From Fodinicurvata sp. EGI_FJ10296 (GTDB taxonomy: Bacteria; Pseudomonadota; Alphaproteobacteria; DSM-16000; Inquilinaceae), in contig NZ_JBFCVL010000006.1 in the NCBI RefSeq assembly GCF_040712075.1, forward strand, positions 124,001 to 188,000: a stretch of 64,000 nt of DNA, read 5' to 3'. Shown here piece after piece: positions 9,726 through 18,522 of this stretch (its first letter is position 1; every line of letters begins with the position of its first letter). The position numbers and the translations under genes were made by a program. Below the pieces are notes generated by a model. It saw only the letters and a list, made by a program, of their open reading frames with translations, had not been told where the DNA came from and ran no database searches.

Positions 9726-9869
9726 CACGAGGAATTTGGGAGAACGTAGTTTCCGGTCAGGAATCGCGGTCTGTGGCAAAATCGAAGCACCGCTGTTAAG
9801 CGTTTCGGTCTGCATGAAGAAGACGTTTCCGCCGGGACTGAATCGCGGAATGCCCGGGGAGGCGCGCTC

Positions 9870-11327
9870 ATGTCACGATTCCTGCCGATCATCTATGTCC
9901 GGGGCTATGCCGGTACGCAGGATTTCGTCGAAAGCACGGTCGACCTGCCGTATTACGGTTTCAATCTGGGCAGCACGAAGGTCCGGACCGGGCCGGACGG
10001 CCATCCCGATTTCGCGATTTTCGAAAGCCCGCTGGTCCGGCTGATGAAGGATCACGGCTACAGCGACGTCTTCGCCCGGATCGATGATGATGGTGAGGTG
10101 GAAGTCCTCAGCAACCGTGCGGCCTCCACCGACGGTCAGACCTTTCCCGAACGCACGCTGTGGATATACCGCTACTACGACAGGACATCGCGCATCATCG
10201 GAAGCGGCACCCGCGACCGCGTCGAAACGATCGCCGAGGGACTGGCCACGCTGGTGGCGTTCGTGCTGGCCAGCACCGGGGCGCCACGGGTTCATCTGAT
10301 CGCGCATTCGATGGGTGGATTGGTCTGCCGCTCGCTGATCCAGCGAATCTACAAGGCTGAGGCACCGAAACGGGTCGACCGCCTGTTCACCTATGCCACG
10401 CCCCATCGGGGCATCCATTTCCGCTCGGGGCTGGGTGCGCTGACGGAGATCCGCGATCTGCTGGGCATCAACGAATCCGATACGTTCGGGCCGCGGCGCC
10501 TGAAGGAACTGCTCGGGTTTCCTGACGACTGGGCAGAGGATCGGCTGCACGAGATCGGCCCGCATTTTTCTCCGACAGACGTCTTTTCGCTGATCGGGAC
10601 CAATCACAACGATTACGGGCTGGCGCGCTATGCCGTCGGGCCCGGCAGCGACGGTCTGGTGCAGATCGACCATGCCTATGTGAAAGGGAGTAGCCGGGCC
10701 TTCATCTATCGCAGTCACAGCGGTCCGCTGGGAATCGTGAACTCCGAGGAGGGCTATCAGAACCTGCAACGGTTCCTGTTCGGCGATACCAGCGTCGAAA
10801 TCCGGCTGGAAAACCTGCGGCTGGCCGACCGGTTCCGGGACGACGAGACCCTGCGCTATCTGATGATCGAAACCACGGTCGTGATCCGCGGCGAAACGAC
10901 GGTCATGACCGACCAGCGCGAGGAACACGGCTCGCCGCTGACCGTCGGCGCCCACGACCTGGAAACCGGCGGCGAGACGCTGTTCCGCACGTTTCTGATG
11001 CGCTCGAAACGGCCCCCGGGCGATCGCCGCTATTCCAACTTCCAGATCCGGGTAAAAATACTGCCGCATTTCGTCAAGGACAGGATGGTTCTGCGCGACC
11101 GGCACTATTTCGGCGAACGCGTGTTCGACCGGGTCCTGACGGTCGGCATCGGCGACCCCGACGAACGCGGCGGGTGGCTTATCAAATCGCGATGGACGTC
11201 GCTGGATGAGGAAATGCCCGACCGCGCCACCCGGTACCCCGACCCCGACGATATCCGGTTTCCTCTGTCGGCGGCCGGTTTGGCCAACGGCGATCTGGTG
11301 CTGAAGATTCGCATGGAGGAAACGTAG
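9870..11327 (+). CDS. Lipase/esterase-like alpha/beta hydrolase
   Basis: 485 aa. The N-terminal half has an alpha/beta-hydrolase fold with the nucleophile elbow AHSMGG (Ser147) after VHLIAHSMGGLVCRSLIQ, resembling PGAP1-like or triacylglycerol-lipase proteins. The C-terminal 180 residues do not resemble a family I can name. No clear signal peptide is present, so it is probably cytoplasmic. The ATG follows GGGGAGG nine bases upstream. It lies 144 bp behind the toxin gene on the same strand but shows no sign of belonging to that module. The substrate is unknown. Confidence 0.75.
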   Translation: MSRFLPIIYVRGYAGTQDFVESTVDLPYYGFNLGSTKVRTGPDGHPDFAIFESPLVRLMKDHGYSDVFARIDDDGEVEVLSNRAASTDGQTFPERTLWIYRYYDRTSRIIGSGTRDRVETIAEGLATLVAFVLASTGAPRVHLIAHSMGGLVCRSLIQRIYKAEAPKRVDRLFTYATPHRGIHFRSGLGALTEIRDLLGINESDTFGPRRLKELLGFPDDWAEDRLHEIGPHFSPTDVFSLIGTNHNDYGLARYAVGPGSDGLVQIDHAYVKGSSRAFIYRSHSGPLGIVNSEEGYQNLQRFLFGDTSVEIRLENLRLADRFRDDETLRYLMIETTVVIRGETTVMTDQREEHGSPLTVGAHDLETGGETLFRTFLMRSKRPPGDRRYSNFQIRVKILPHFVKDRMVLRDRHYFGERVFDRVLTVGIGDPDERGGWLIKSRWTSLDEEMPDRATRYPDPDDIRFPLSAAGLANGDLVLKIRMEET

Positions 11328-11362
11328 CTCGCAGCAAGTTATCGAAGCCGATGCCGTCGCGA

Positions 11363-11380
11363 GCGTCACATAACTTTAAT
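11363..11380 (+). promoter_or_regulatory. Weak Pho-box-like site upstream of phnD
   Basis: GCGTCAC-ATAA-CTTTAAT keeps the spacing and AT-rich spacer of the PhoB box (two CTGTCAT-like repeats 11 bp apart), but only about nine of the fourteen repeat bases match. It lies about 85 bp before the binding-protein start, a suitable distance for activation. Tentative. Confidence 0.3.
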
Positions 11381-11413
11381 ATGATATGAAAAAAAGCGTC
11401 ATGTCCGTGTGCT

Positions 11414-11455
11414 AATCCTTTCGCCACCTTAAAGGTTAATTTGTGTGAAAGGATT
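11414..11455 (+). promoter_or_regulatory. Inverted repeat covering the phnD ribosome-binding site
   Basis: AATCCTTTC at 11414-11422 pairs perfectly with GAAAGGATT at 11447-11455, and the loop contains a small ACCTT-A-AAGGT hairpin. The right arm includes the AAAGGA Shine-Dalgarno eleven bases before the phnD ATG. If folded in mRNA it would mask the ribosome-binding site; on DNA it could instead be an operator. Confidence 0.35.
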
Positions 11456-11463
11456 TAGCTGAT

Positions 11464-12351
11464 ATGAAAAGCATCATGTTCGCGACTTGTGGTATTTCCA
11501 TTCTTGGAGCGCTTCTTGCTTCCGCGCCCGCGGCGGCGCAGGATGCTGCGGAGCTTTGCCCCGATACTCTGCGCATGGCCGATACCGGCATCGAAGGAAT
11601 GGGAAGCCTTGAAGAAGCCTTCGCGCCCTTCGCCGAAACCTTCGAAGAGGTGACGAATATCGAGCTTGAGCTCTATTCGCTCTCGAACCGCACGGCGGCC
11701 GGCACGGCTCTGCAATTCGACGAGGTCGATCTGGTCTTTGCGGGCCCGTCGGAATTTGTCCTTTTTCAGCAACTGGCCGAGATGGACATCCTGTTCTCGA
11801 TCGTCCGTCCGCACTATGGCTCCAGTTTCGTCGTCCCCGCCGACAGCCCGATCGAGACCATGGCGGATCTGTCCGGGCATCGTGTCGCTCTGAAGGACGC
11901 CGGGTCGACGTCGGGTCACATCTTCCCGATGATGATGATGGCCGAGGCCGGTCTGGACGTCGATTCCGATGTCGAGATCATCATGGCCGGCGATGCGCGA
12001 ATCCAGGTTCTGATCAACGGCGATGTCGACGCCATGGGCGGCGGCAACAAGGATTGGGACGCCGTGCGGGAACAGGATCCCGATACCGAATACCGGCTGC
12101 TGGGTCAGACCGACCAGCTTCCCGGCGATCCGGTCGTGATGCGGGCCTCTCTGCCGGACGACTGCCGGGTTGCCCTGCGGTCGACGCTTGCGGACCATTC
12201 GGACCTGTTGTGGTCCGCACTGACCGACACCGAGCGCAATGCCGACAAGTTCATCGAGCGTGACGCCTATATGTCGTTCGAGACGGATCCGGCAATCTAC
12301 GACATCGTCCGCGAGGCCTATGAAGTCGCCGGCATTCCGCTGGACGACTGA
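11464..12351 (+). CDS. phnD: Phosphate/phosphite/phosphonate ABC transporter binding protein
   Basis: Periplasmic binding protein of the PhnD family, 295 aa, with a signal peptide (1-25, ending APAAA). The mature part has the family layout: a TNIELELY segment, then DLVFAGPSEFVLF, and SSFVVPADSPIETMADLSGHRVALKDAGSTSGH, the loop that contacts the oxyanion. It is the first gene of a three-gene operon with an ATPase and a permease. The phosphorus ligand (phosphonate, phosphite or phosphate) cannot be told from the sequence. No C-P lyase or phosphonatase genes are nearby, so transport without local catabolic genes is the safest reading. Confidence 0.85.
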   Translation: MKSIMFATCGISILGALLASAPAAAQDAAELCPDTLRMADTGIEGMGSLEEAFAPFAETFEEVTNIELELYSLSNRTAAGTALQFDEVDLVFAGPSEFVLFQQLAEMDILFSIVRPHYGSSFVVPADSPIETMADLSGHRVALKDAGSTSGHIFPMMMMAEAGLDVDSDVEIIMAGDARIQVLINGDVDAMGGGNKDWDAVREQDPDTEYRLLGQTDQLPGDPVVMRASLPDDCRVALRSTLADHSDLLWSALTDTERNADKFIERDAYMSFETDPAIYDIVREAYEVAGIPLDD

Positions 12352-12381
12352 GCTCGCTTCGGCCGCCATTGCGCCAGTGCC

Positions 12382-12411
12382 ATGCACGCCCGTTCCGGAA
12401 CGGGCGTGCAT
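12382..12411. terminator. Perfect 30-bp palindrome between phnD and phnC
   Basis: The arm ATGCACGCCCGTTCC (12382-12396) is followed directly by its exact reverse complement (12397-12411). It sits 30 bp behind the phnD stop. There is no T-run, so it is more likely an intercistronic stem-loop that protects or attenuates the binding-protein message than a full terminator. It contains an ATG in the phnC frame that is an unlikely start. Confidence 0.7.
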
Positions 12412-12441
12412 CGGCAATTCCGGGCCTGCTATGGAGCAATC

Positions 12442-13317
12442 TTGCAGTTGGAAAGTTCAATCAACCACGCGGCTCTGGACGAGCCCGCCATTTCGGCGGC
12501 GAACGTCCATTGCGGCTATGGCGATCTTCATGTTCTGAGAGGGATCGACCTGACCGTCGGCCGGGCCGAGGGAGTTGTCCTGCTCGGCGCCAATGGCTGC
12601 GGAAAATCCACTTTCATGCGGTGTATCGCCGGTCTGGAGAGAGTGACGGCGGGCACGATTAGGGTCGACGGCACCGACATCGTCGGCAGCCGCCCGTCGA
12701 CGGTGCGATCGGCCCGAAGACGGATCGGCTATGTGTTCCAGCACTTCAACCTCGTCGCCCAGCTCAGCGCCTTTCAGAACGTCCTGTTCGGCGTCATGGG
12801 GCAGCGGCCGATGGGTATCGTGAACTGTTTCAACCTGACGGCAAGCCGCGCTGATCGGGAGCGCGCCATGAACTGCCTCGATCGCGTTGGAATGGCCGGC
12901 AAGGCCAACTCTCGGCCGACAGAACTCTCCGGGGGGCAGCAACAACGCGTGGCGATCGCGCGCATGCTCATGCAGGCGCCACGGGTCGTCATCGCCGATG
13001 AACCGATTGCCAGCCTGGACCCCAGAGCCGGCCGCGAAGTGCTGGATCTGCTCTGGTGTGTTGCCGACGAAGAGAAAATCGGGCTTCTGTGCACGCTTCA
13101 CCAGTTGGAACTGGCGCGGGAGTACGGCAAGCGGGTCGTGGGCATGAAGGCGGGCCGCATCGTCCTGGATCGCCATGTCGACACGCTGCACGAGGATGAG
13201 CTGACGGACCTGTACCGAGGTGTCGCCCGCGTCGATGAGAGCCCGGCCGCCGTCCCGGCGCAACCGGCGGACCAACCGCCCAATCTTGTCGGGACGATGG
13301 AAGGGGCCGCAAGATGA
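12442..13317 (+). CDS. phnC: Phosphate/phosphonate ABC transporter ATPase
   Basis: ATPase of the PhnCDE importer, 291 aa from a TTG at 12442 with GGAG five bases upstream. The frame is open from an ATG at 12382, but that codon lies inside a perfect palindrome and would add 20 unrelated residues. The Walker A GANGCGKST is at 49-57, the signature LSGGQQ at 162-167 and the Walker B VVIADEP at 182-188. The stop overlaps the phnE start in ATGA. A Pro/Ala-rich tail of about 25 residues ends the protein. Confidence 0.88.
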   Translation: MQLESSINHAALDEPAISAANVHCGYGDLHVLRGIDLTVGRAEGVVLLGANGCGKSTFMRCIAGLERVTAGTIRVDGTDIVGSRPSTVRSARRRIGYVFQHFNLVAQLSAFQNVLFGVMGQRPMGIVNCFNLTASRADRERAMNCLDRVGMAGKANSRPTELSGGQQQRVAIARMLMQAPRVVIADEPIASLDPRAGREVLDLLWCVADEEKIGLLCTLHQLELAREYGKRVVGMKAGRIVLDRHVDTLHEDELTDLYRGVARVDESPAAVPAQPADQPPNLVGTMEGAAR

Positions 13318-14108
13318 CCTCCGCTACCCCCGACATGCCCGACCGCTTCCGCCTGCCGTCGATCCTGGGTTGGGTCGTTATTGTCACATTCGCCGCGTTC
13401 TTCATTCAGGGGGTCTACAGCGCCGAGCTGTCGATCGACCGAATCCTGCGCGGGGCCGTCAATTTCAGCCGGTTCATCGCCATGGCTTTCCCGCCGGATT
13501 TCGAGCGCTGGCCCATGATCGCCAGCGCAATGTGGGAGACGTTGAATATCGCCATTGTCGGCGTCACGCTGGGCTGTATCCTTTCGGCGCCGCTGGCCCT
13601 TCTGGCCGCCCGCAATACGGCGCCGAATGCAGTCGTGCGAACGGTTGCCCGGCTGTTCATCTCGACCGCCCGCACAATCCCGGATCTGATCTGGGCGCTG
13701 ATTTTCGTCGTCGCCGTCGGCCTTGGCCCCCTTGCCGGAATCCTCGCCATCATCATGGACACGATCGGGTTTGCCGCGCGATTCTATTCGGAACGGTTCG
13801 AGGAGGTGCGAAGCGGCCCGTCCGACGCCCTCACAGCGACCGGCGCAGGGCGCCTTTCGGTCATTTTCGGTGCGATCATTCCGGAAAGCCTGGCCTCGAT
13901 GACCGGGACGTCTCTGTTCAGTGTTGAAAAATCCATTCGATCGGCCGTGACGCTCGGCCTCGTCGGCGCGGGCGGAATAGGCGTCGAATTGTCGACCGCA
14001 ATGCGGCTTTTCCAGTACGATCGCGCCTGCGCCATCATCCTGGTCATCCTGGTGTCGGTGATCCTGTTCGAGCAGCTATCGTCGAGCCTGCGCAAGCGCA
14101 TGCTGTGA
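13314..14108 (+). CDS. phnE: Phosphate/phosphonate ABC transporter permease
   Basis: Inner-membrane permease, 264 aa, with about six hydrophobic segments. The cytoplasmic EAA-type loop reads DALTATGAGRLSVIFGAIIPESL, as in PhnE. It starts at the ATG overlapping the phnC stop by four bases and completes the PhnD-C-E set. No further gene of phosphonate metabolism follows; the next 467 bp contain a short tandem repeat and no gene. Confidence 0.88.
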   Translation: MTSATPDMPDRFRLPSILGWVVIVTFAAFFIQGVYSAELSIDRILRGAVNFSRFIAMAFPPDFERWPMIASAMWETLNIAIVGVTLGCILSAPLALLAARNTAPNAVVRTVARLFISTARTIPDLIWALIFVVAVGLGPLAGILAIIMDTIGFAARFYSERFEEVRSGPSDALTATGAGRLSVIFGAIIPESLASMTGTSLFSVEKSIRSAVTLGLVGAGGIGVELSTAMRLFQYDRACAIILVILVSVILFEQLSSSLRKRML

Positions 14109-14178
14109 TGCGCGCATCCGTGCGCCGCAGGCCGAAATCAGCGACCCGGTTCCGATAGCCCACGGACAGCGGCGCCCG

Positions 14179-14234
14179 CCCGGGAAAACGAGCCCGGGAA
14201 AACGAGCCCGGGAAAACGAGCCCGGGAAAACGAG
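14179..14234. repeat. Four perfect 14-bp tandem repeats
   Basis: The unit CCCGGGAAAACGAG occurs four times head-to-tail without a mismatch, 71 bp after the phnE stop. The unit length is not a multiple of three and no gene covers it. It may vary in copy number through replication slippage. Confidence 0.95.
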
Positions 14235-14459
14235 GAAGCGCGCAACCCGCAATCTTCGACCCGACCTCAGCGCAGTCTTAACGAAGTTCAACAAATGTTA
14301 ATATTTTATCCGGCAGTTCTCAGCATAGGTCGAGACTGGTAAGTAGTTTATCGTTAAAATTCGATCCGCCGTTGAAAAATCTCATCAGATGAAGACATAG
14401 AAGGTGTTCTGGGTATCCGAGTAGGCGTTCCTGCTCAATCCTGTGGTGGAGATCGCGTG

Positions 14460-14481
14460 GTTTCTCTATAAGAAGAGAAAC
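14460..14481. promoter_or_regulatory. 8-bp inverted repeat upstream of the phosphodiesterase gene
   Basis: GTTTCTCT-ATAAGA-AGAGAAAC: two perfect 8-bp arms with a 6-nt spacer, about 95 bp before the start codon. It could be an operator or a weak stem-loop. No cognate regulator is recognised. Confidence 0.35.
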
Positions 14482-14575
14482 TTTAACGTGAGAATTTTTC
14501 ATCTCTAATTCATAGGTGAGCGTTATGCGCTCGCGTATCCGGTACGCATTCGGAAACTGTCCCGCAGGGGGGAGC

Positions 14576-16279
14576 ATGTCGACGAAATCGGATTGGATCA
14601 TCGAAAAGGTTTTTTCAAACTGGCATACATCAGATCGCAAGATACAGGTCGCTGTCGCCGGCATAATCGGGTCTATGCTTCTGTGCAGCGCGATCCTTGT
14701 TTATGTGACGGGCGGCACCCAGTACAGTTACATCCATATCGTCTACGTTCCGATTCTTGTTGGTGCATTTTTCTTTGGCGCCATCGGCGGCATTTCGGCG
14801 GGGCTGCTTTCGGGTCTGGTCATGGGGCCGGTCATGCCGCTGGATGCAACGCTCGGGACGCCGCAGGATCCCTTGAGCTACTTCAGCCGAGCGGCGGCAT
14901 TCGCCACGATCGGGGCGATTGCGGGGATCATGTTCCTCGCCCTCGGACGTTACCTCAAGATCATGCGCAGTCAGGCATTCGAAGACCCGATCACGGCCCT
15001 GCCCAACCGAACGCAATTGCTGGATGATATTTCGCGTGCGAAGGGGCGTCCGGCGGTGCTCGAACTTGACGGTGCCGGTCGTCGGCCGCTGAGGATCGTG
15101 ATCGTCAGCATCGAGCCTTACAGCAGAGTGCTCGCTACCCTGGGCCACGACTACGCTGATGCAATGATGCGGGCGGCCGTTGCCCGCTTGAAATCCGACG
15201 CTACGCGCGATGCGAAATTCTATGATCTGAGAGAGGGCATTCTCGCCGTCCTGGTTCGAAGCCAATCGACCAACGAAACGGTGGATTATGCCCATCGCCT
15301 TGCGGAGTGTCTCGGCGAGCCGTTGATCGCAAAAGGCATTCCCATCCTGGCAGAGTGCCGTTTCGGCGTCGCCGGGCTTGTGGCCGGTGCCGGCAATCCG
15401 GTAACGGCCATCCGGGCCGCGCTGGCCGCTTTGGAAGATGCGCGCGAACAGCGGTCGCTCGTCGCGGTCTACGATGCCGACCGGGACGACCGCCGACGCC
15501 AGACGGTGAGCCTGCTGGCCGATTTTCAGGATGCGCTGACATCGGACAACCAGCTTCGGCTTCTTCTTCAGCCGAAAATCGATCTGGAGAAGCAGAAATG
15601 CAGCGGTTTCGAAGCTTTGCTGCGCTGGCACCACCCCGACCGAGGCAATGTTCCGCCCGACGTTTTCATCCCCGTCGTCGAAAGAACAGGCTTGATGCGA
15701 CAACTGACCCAATGGGTCGTCAGGGCGGCGCTGGAACAGTCGGTCCGATTGAGGCGCGAGGGGACCGACCTGCCGATTGCCGTCAACATCTCTGTCCACG
15801 ATCTCGAACGGTCGGATTTTGCCGAGTGGCTGGAAAGTCAGCTTCTGAAATTTGGCGTCACCCCGGATGGGCTTGAAGTCGAAGTGACGGAAAGCGCGGT
15901 GATGTGGAATCCGGACGGGGCGCTACGCACTCTGGCCGACTTGCGTTGCATGGGTATCAAGATGGCGCTTGACGATTTCGGAACCGGGCAGAGCTCACTG
16001 GCCTACCTGAAGGATATGGCCGTTGACGTCGTCAAACTGGATCGTTCGCTGATCAGACATCTCAATGGTGACAGCCGGTCGTATGCGCTGGTTAAGGCCG
16101 TGATGGATCTGTCCGGCAGTTTCGGCTTTGCCACTGTGGCCGAGGGCATCGAGGACGCTGTTACATCACAGCGCCTCGCGGAAGTGGGCTGCCGCACCGG
16201 CCAGGGGTATTACTTTGCCCGGCCGATGCCTGCGGATGCCGTCGCGGCGTGGCTTTGTTCCGACACGCCGACAGCGTGA
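14576..16279 (+). CDS. Membrane c-di-GMP phosphodiesterase (degenerate GGDEF plus EAL)
   Basis: 567 aa from the ATG at 14576, chosen because AGGGGGGAGC stands directly before it. The N-terminus has about four membrane helices (26-125) forming a sensor module. A GGDEF-like domain (about 133-300) has lost its signature: the equivalent position reads YDLREG near 216-221, so it should not make c-di-GMP. The EAL domain (about 318-560) keeps EALLR (346-350), VEVTES (435-440), DDFGTG (466-471) and KLDR, which predicts active hydrolysis of c-di-GMP to pGpG. It would lower c-di-GMP in response to a membrane signal. The gene ends five bases before the convergent chemoreceptor gene; a link with motility is suggestive only. 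Confidence 0.92.
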   Translation: MSTKSDWIIEKVFSNWHTSDRKIQVAVAGIIGSMLLCSAILVYVTGGTQYSYIHIVYVPILVGAFFFGAIGGISAGLLSGLVMGPVMPLDATLGTPQDPLSYFSRAAAFATIGAIAGIMFLALGRYLKIMRSQAFEDPITALPNRTQLLDDISRAKGRPAVLELDGAGRRPLRIVIVSIEPYSRVLATLGHDYADAMMRAAVARLKSDATRDAKFYDLREGILAVLVRSQSTNETVDYAHRLAECLGEPLIAKGIPILAECRFGVAGLVAGAGNPVTAIRAALAALEDAREQRSLVAVYDADRDDRRRQTVSLLADFQDALTSDNQLRLLLQPKIDLEKQKCSGFEALLRWHHPDRGNVPPDVFIPVVERTGLMRQLTQWVVRAALEQSVRLRREGTDLPIAVNISVHDLERSDFAEWLESQLLKFGVTPDGLEVEVTESAVMWNPDGALRTLADLRCMGIKMALDDFGTGQSSLAYLKDMAVDVVKLDRSLIRHLNGDSRSYALVKAVMDLSGSFGFATVAEGIEDAVTSQRLAEVGCRTGQGYYFARPMPADAVAAWLCSDTPTA

Positions 16280-16284
16280 TCGCT

Positions 16285-18393
16285 TCAGGCTGCAGCGCCG
16301 GCGGAGGATTTCAGGCGCTGTACGACGGAGTCGACGGTCTGGGAAAGTGTCGACGCTTCGGTTTCCAATGTGTTGGCCAGGGTCGAAAGCTCGCCGGCGA
16401 CGCCGTTCATTGTCTCCGATTGTTCCGCGACGCTGCGGGTGGCGGTCGAGCCCCGATCCGCGCTCGTGTTGGCCTCGTCCATGCTGCGGCCGATTTCGCC
16501 GGTGGCGCTGCCCTGCTGGGTGACGGCGGCGGAAACGGCCGATGCGATCGTGTCGATGCGACGGATCACTTCCGCGATCTCGCCGACATCGGAAACCGTG
16601 CGGCCGGTGGCCGACCGAATGGCCTCGATCTCGCCTGAAATCTCTTCGGTTGCCTTGGCGGTCTGGGACGCGAGATTCTTGACCTCTGCGGCGACGATGG
16701 CGAAGCCCTTGCCGGCGTCGCCCGCGCGGGCCGCCTCGATCGTGGCATTGAGGGCGAGGAGATTGGTCTGTTCGGCGATGTCCTGAATCAGGCCGACGAC
16801 GTTGCCAATCCGCTCGGAAGCTTCCTGAAGGCCGCGCACCCGGCCGACAGCTTCATCGGCCTGCTTGACTGCATCTTGCGCTATAGTGACGGACTCACCC
16901 ATCTGACCGCCGATATCGCGGATCGAGGCTTCCAACTCGGTTACGGCGCCGGAGACCGTCGCGATGGCCGATGACGCCGCATCCGACGCCTGAACGGCCG
17001 TCTGGGCTTCGCCGGCAACGGCCTGGCTGAGGCTGCCGAGGGACGAGGCCGAGCCCGACAGATGCCTGGAGGCGTCGTTCACATGAGTGATGGCGCCGCG
17101 CACCGACGCGTCGATGTCGTCGGCCAGCCGCTCGATGGTCTCTGACTGGACGCGTTTGGCATCTTCGCGCGCCTGCTCTTCGCGTTGGGTCAGGGCCAGC
17201 CGGTCTTCGGCGTGGGATTTGAAGACGCCGACGGCGCGGGCCATGGATCCGATCTCGTCCTTGCGGCCGATCTCGGGCACCGTCACGGACAGATCGCCGT
17301 CGGCCAGGGCGGTCATGGTCGAGGTCAGCCGGCTGATCGGCTTGCCGATCGTCCAGCCGAGGAACCAGAACAGCCCCAGCCCGATCAGGATCAGGATGAT
17401 GGCCAGCCCGATCAGGGTATTGCGGATATCCAGCGCCGAGCCGACGACCGTGGCGTGCGGGACCATGACGGCGGCGACCCAGCGCGCTTCCACGCCGTCG
17501 AAATCCACCGGCTGTGCCGCCACCAGCATGTCGCTGCCGCTGAACTGCCGATGTCCGGTCCAGCCGCCGCTTTCCAGCGCCTGATCGATGATCGTCCGGA
17601 TGATGGGGTCTTCACTCAATGTGCCGATCATGCCGGGGTCGGGGTGCGAAACCCATTCGTACGTATCACTCGCCAGGATCGAATAGCCGGTGCCCATGGG
17701 ACGGGTAGCGCTGATTTGCTCGTGAAGCGTCTCCAGCGCAATATCCACCGCGACGATGCCGATCGCATCGCCTCCGGTATCCCGGATGGGCGTGGCGATC
17801 GTGGTCATCAGGACGTCTTCCCCGTCGACCGAATAGGTAAACGGAGTGGTCAACACGGTACGGTTCTCGTTCACCGGATTGTCGAACCACGCTTCGGCCC
17901 CCGATTCCGGACCGAAATCGAGCAGCGCGGTCGACAGGGTGCCGTCGGATCCGCGATAGACATAGGTCGACAACCGGCCGGAGGCATCGGCGAAGGGGCC
18001 CTCGGCGATCAGTTCGGCCGGGGCGCCGCTCTCCTCGTCGATGAATGCAAGTCCCGAGCCCAGAAACTGCGGCCGTCCGTCCATGAAATCCTGCACCATT
18101 GCGGTCAGGATAGCGTGATCCGTCTCACCGGCGGCAAGGGTCGAAGACAGGCTTTGCCCAAGGGTTTCGGCCATGCCGATGGCGCGATCGAGATCGGCCC
18201 GGATGTTGGCGACCTCTGTTCGAGCCGCCGCCTGGAGCCGATCGTCAGCCTGTGTCTCGGCCAACTGTGTTTGACGGATCGTGGCGACGGCAACCAATAC
18301 TGTCAGGGCCACGAGGAAAATGGCGAAGGCCGACAGGACAATCCGTCCGCGAAGGGATTGGATAATATTAGTGAGCGTAGCGGCAAGGTGCAT
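16285..18393 (-). CDS. Methyl-accepting chemotaxis protein (dCache type)
   Basis: Transmembrane chemoreceptor, 702 aa. TM1 is at about 18-38, followed by a periplasmic sensor of about 285 residues with dCache_1-like features, TM2 at about 326-347, a HAMP domain (about 347-400) and a cytoplasmic signalling coiled coil (about 430-690). The hairpin tip reads IAEQTNLLALNATIEAARAGDAGKGFAIVAAEVKNLA, the CheA/CheW contact region. dCache sensors often bind amino acids or other small organics; the ligand here is unknown. No che genes are in the window. It converges on the phosphodiesterase gene. Confidence 0.93.
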   Translation of the reverse strand: MHLAATLTNIIQSLRGRIVLSAFAIFLVALTVLVAVATIRQTQLAETQADDRLQAAARTEVANIRADLDRAIGMAETLGQSLSSTLAAGETDHAILTAMVQDFMDGRPQFLGSGLAFIDEESGAPAELIAEGPFADASGRLSTYVYRGSDGTLSTALLDFGPESGAEAWFDNPVNENRTVLTTPFTYSVDGEDVLMTTIATPIRDTGGDAIGIVAVDIALETLHEQISATRPMGTGYSILASDTYEWVSHPDPGMIGTLSEDPIIRTIIDQALESGGWTGHRQFSGSDMLVAAQPVDFDGVEARWVAAVMVPHATVVGSALDIRNTLIGLAIILILIGLGLFWFLGWTIGKPISRLTSTMTALADGDLSVTVPEIGRKDEIGSMARAVGVFKSHAEDRLALTQREEQAREDAKRVQSETIERLADDIDASVRGAITHVNDASRHLSGSASSLGSLSQAVAGEAQTAVQASDAASSAIATVSGAVTELEASIRDIGGQMGESVTIAQDAVKQADEAVGRVRGLQEASERIGNVVGLIQDIAEQTNLLALNATIEAARAGDAGKGFAIVAAEVKNLASQTAKATEEISGEIEAIRSATGRTVSDVGEIAEVIRRIDTIASAVSAAVTQQGSATGEIGRSMDEANTSADRGSTATRSVAEQSETMNGVAGELSTLANTLETEASTLSQTVDSVVQRLKSSAGAAA

Positions 18394-18522
18394 CGCGGGA
18401 TCGGCCTCGGCAAAGGGGATTCGAATGACGACATTGATTTCGGTCGTACCTGCTCGACCTTAACATCGGATGAATCCTCCTTTGCGACCGAGGTGCGCCG
18501 ATTCGGCCCGATTCTGCGGGGT

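Larger units (their letters stand above)
14109..14575. other. Intergenic region without a gene
   Basis: 467 bp between phnE and the phosphodiesterase gene. The first part holds four 14-bp tandem repeats. The second part (about 14280-14520) is markedly AT-richer than its surroundings and contains a perfect inverted repeat. No convincing coding frame, tRNA or riboswitch is seen. Confidence 0.6.

Noticed and set aside
12382-12441. N-terminal extension of phnC from the ATG at 12382
   Set aside because: The ATG lies in a perfect palindrome and lacks a ribosome-binding site; the TTG at 12442 has GGAG at proper spacing.
14179-14234. Possible CRISPR array
   Set aside because: The 14-bp units are contiguous without spacers and no cas gene is near; it is a simple tandem repeat.
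18394-18522. Sigma-28 promoter before the chemoreceptor gene
   Set aside because: No convincing TAAA...GCCGATAA spacing was found; the resemblance was too weak.
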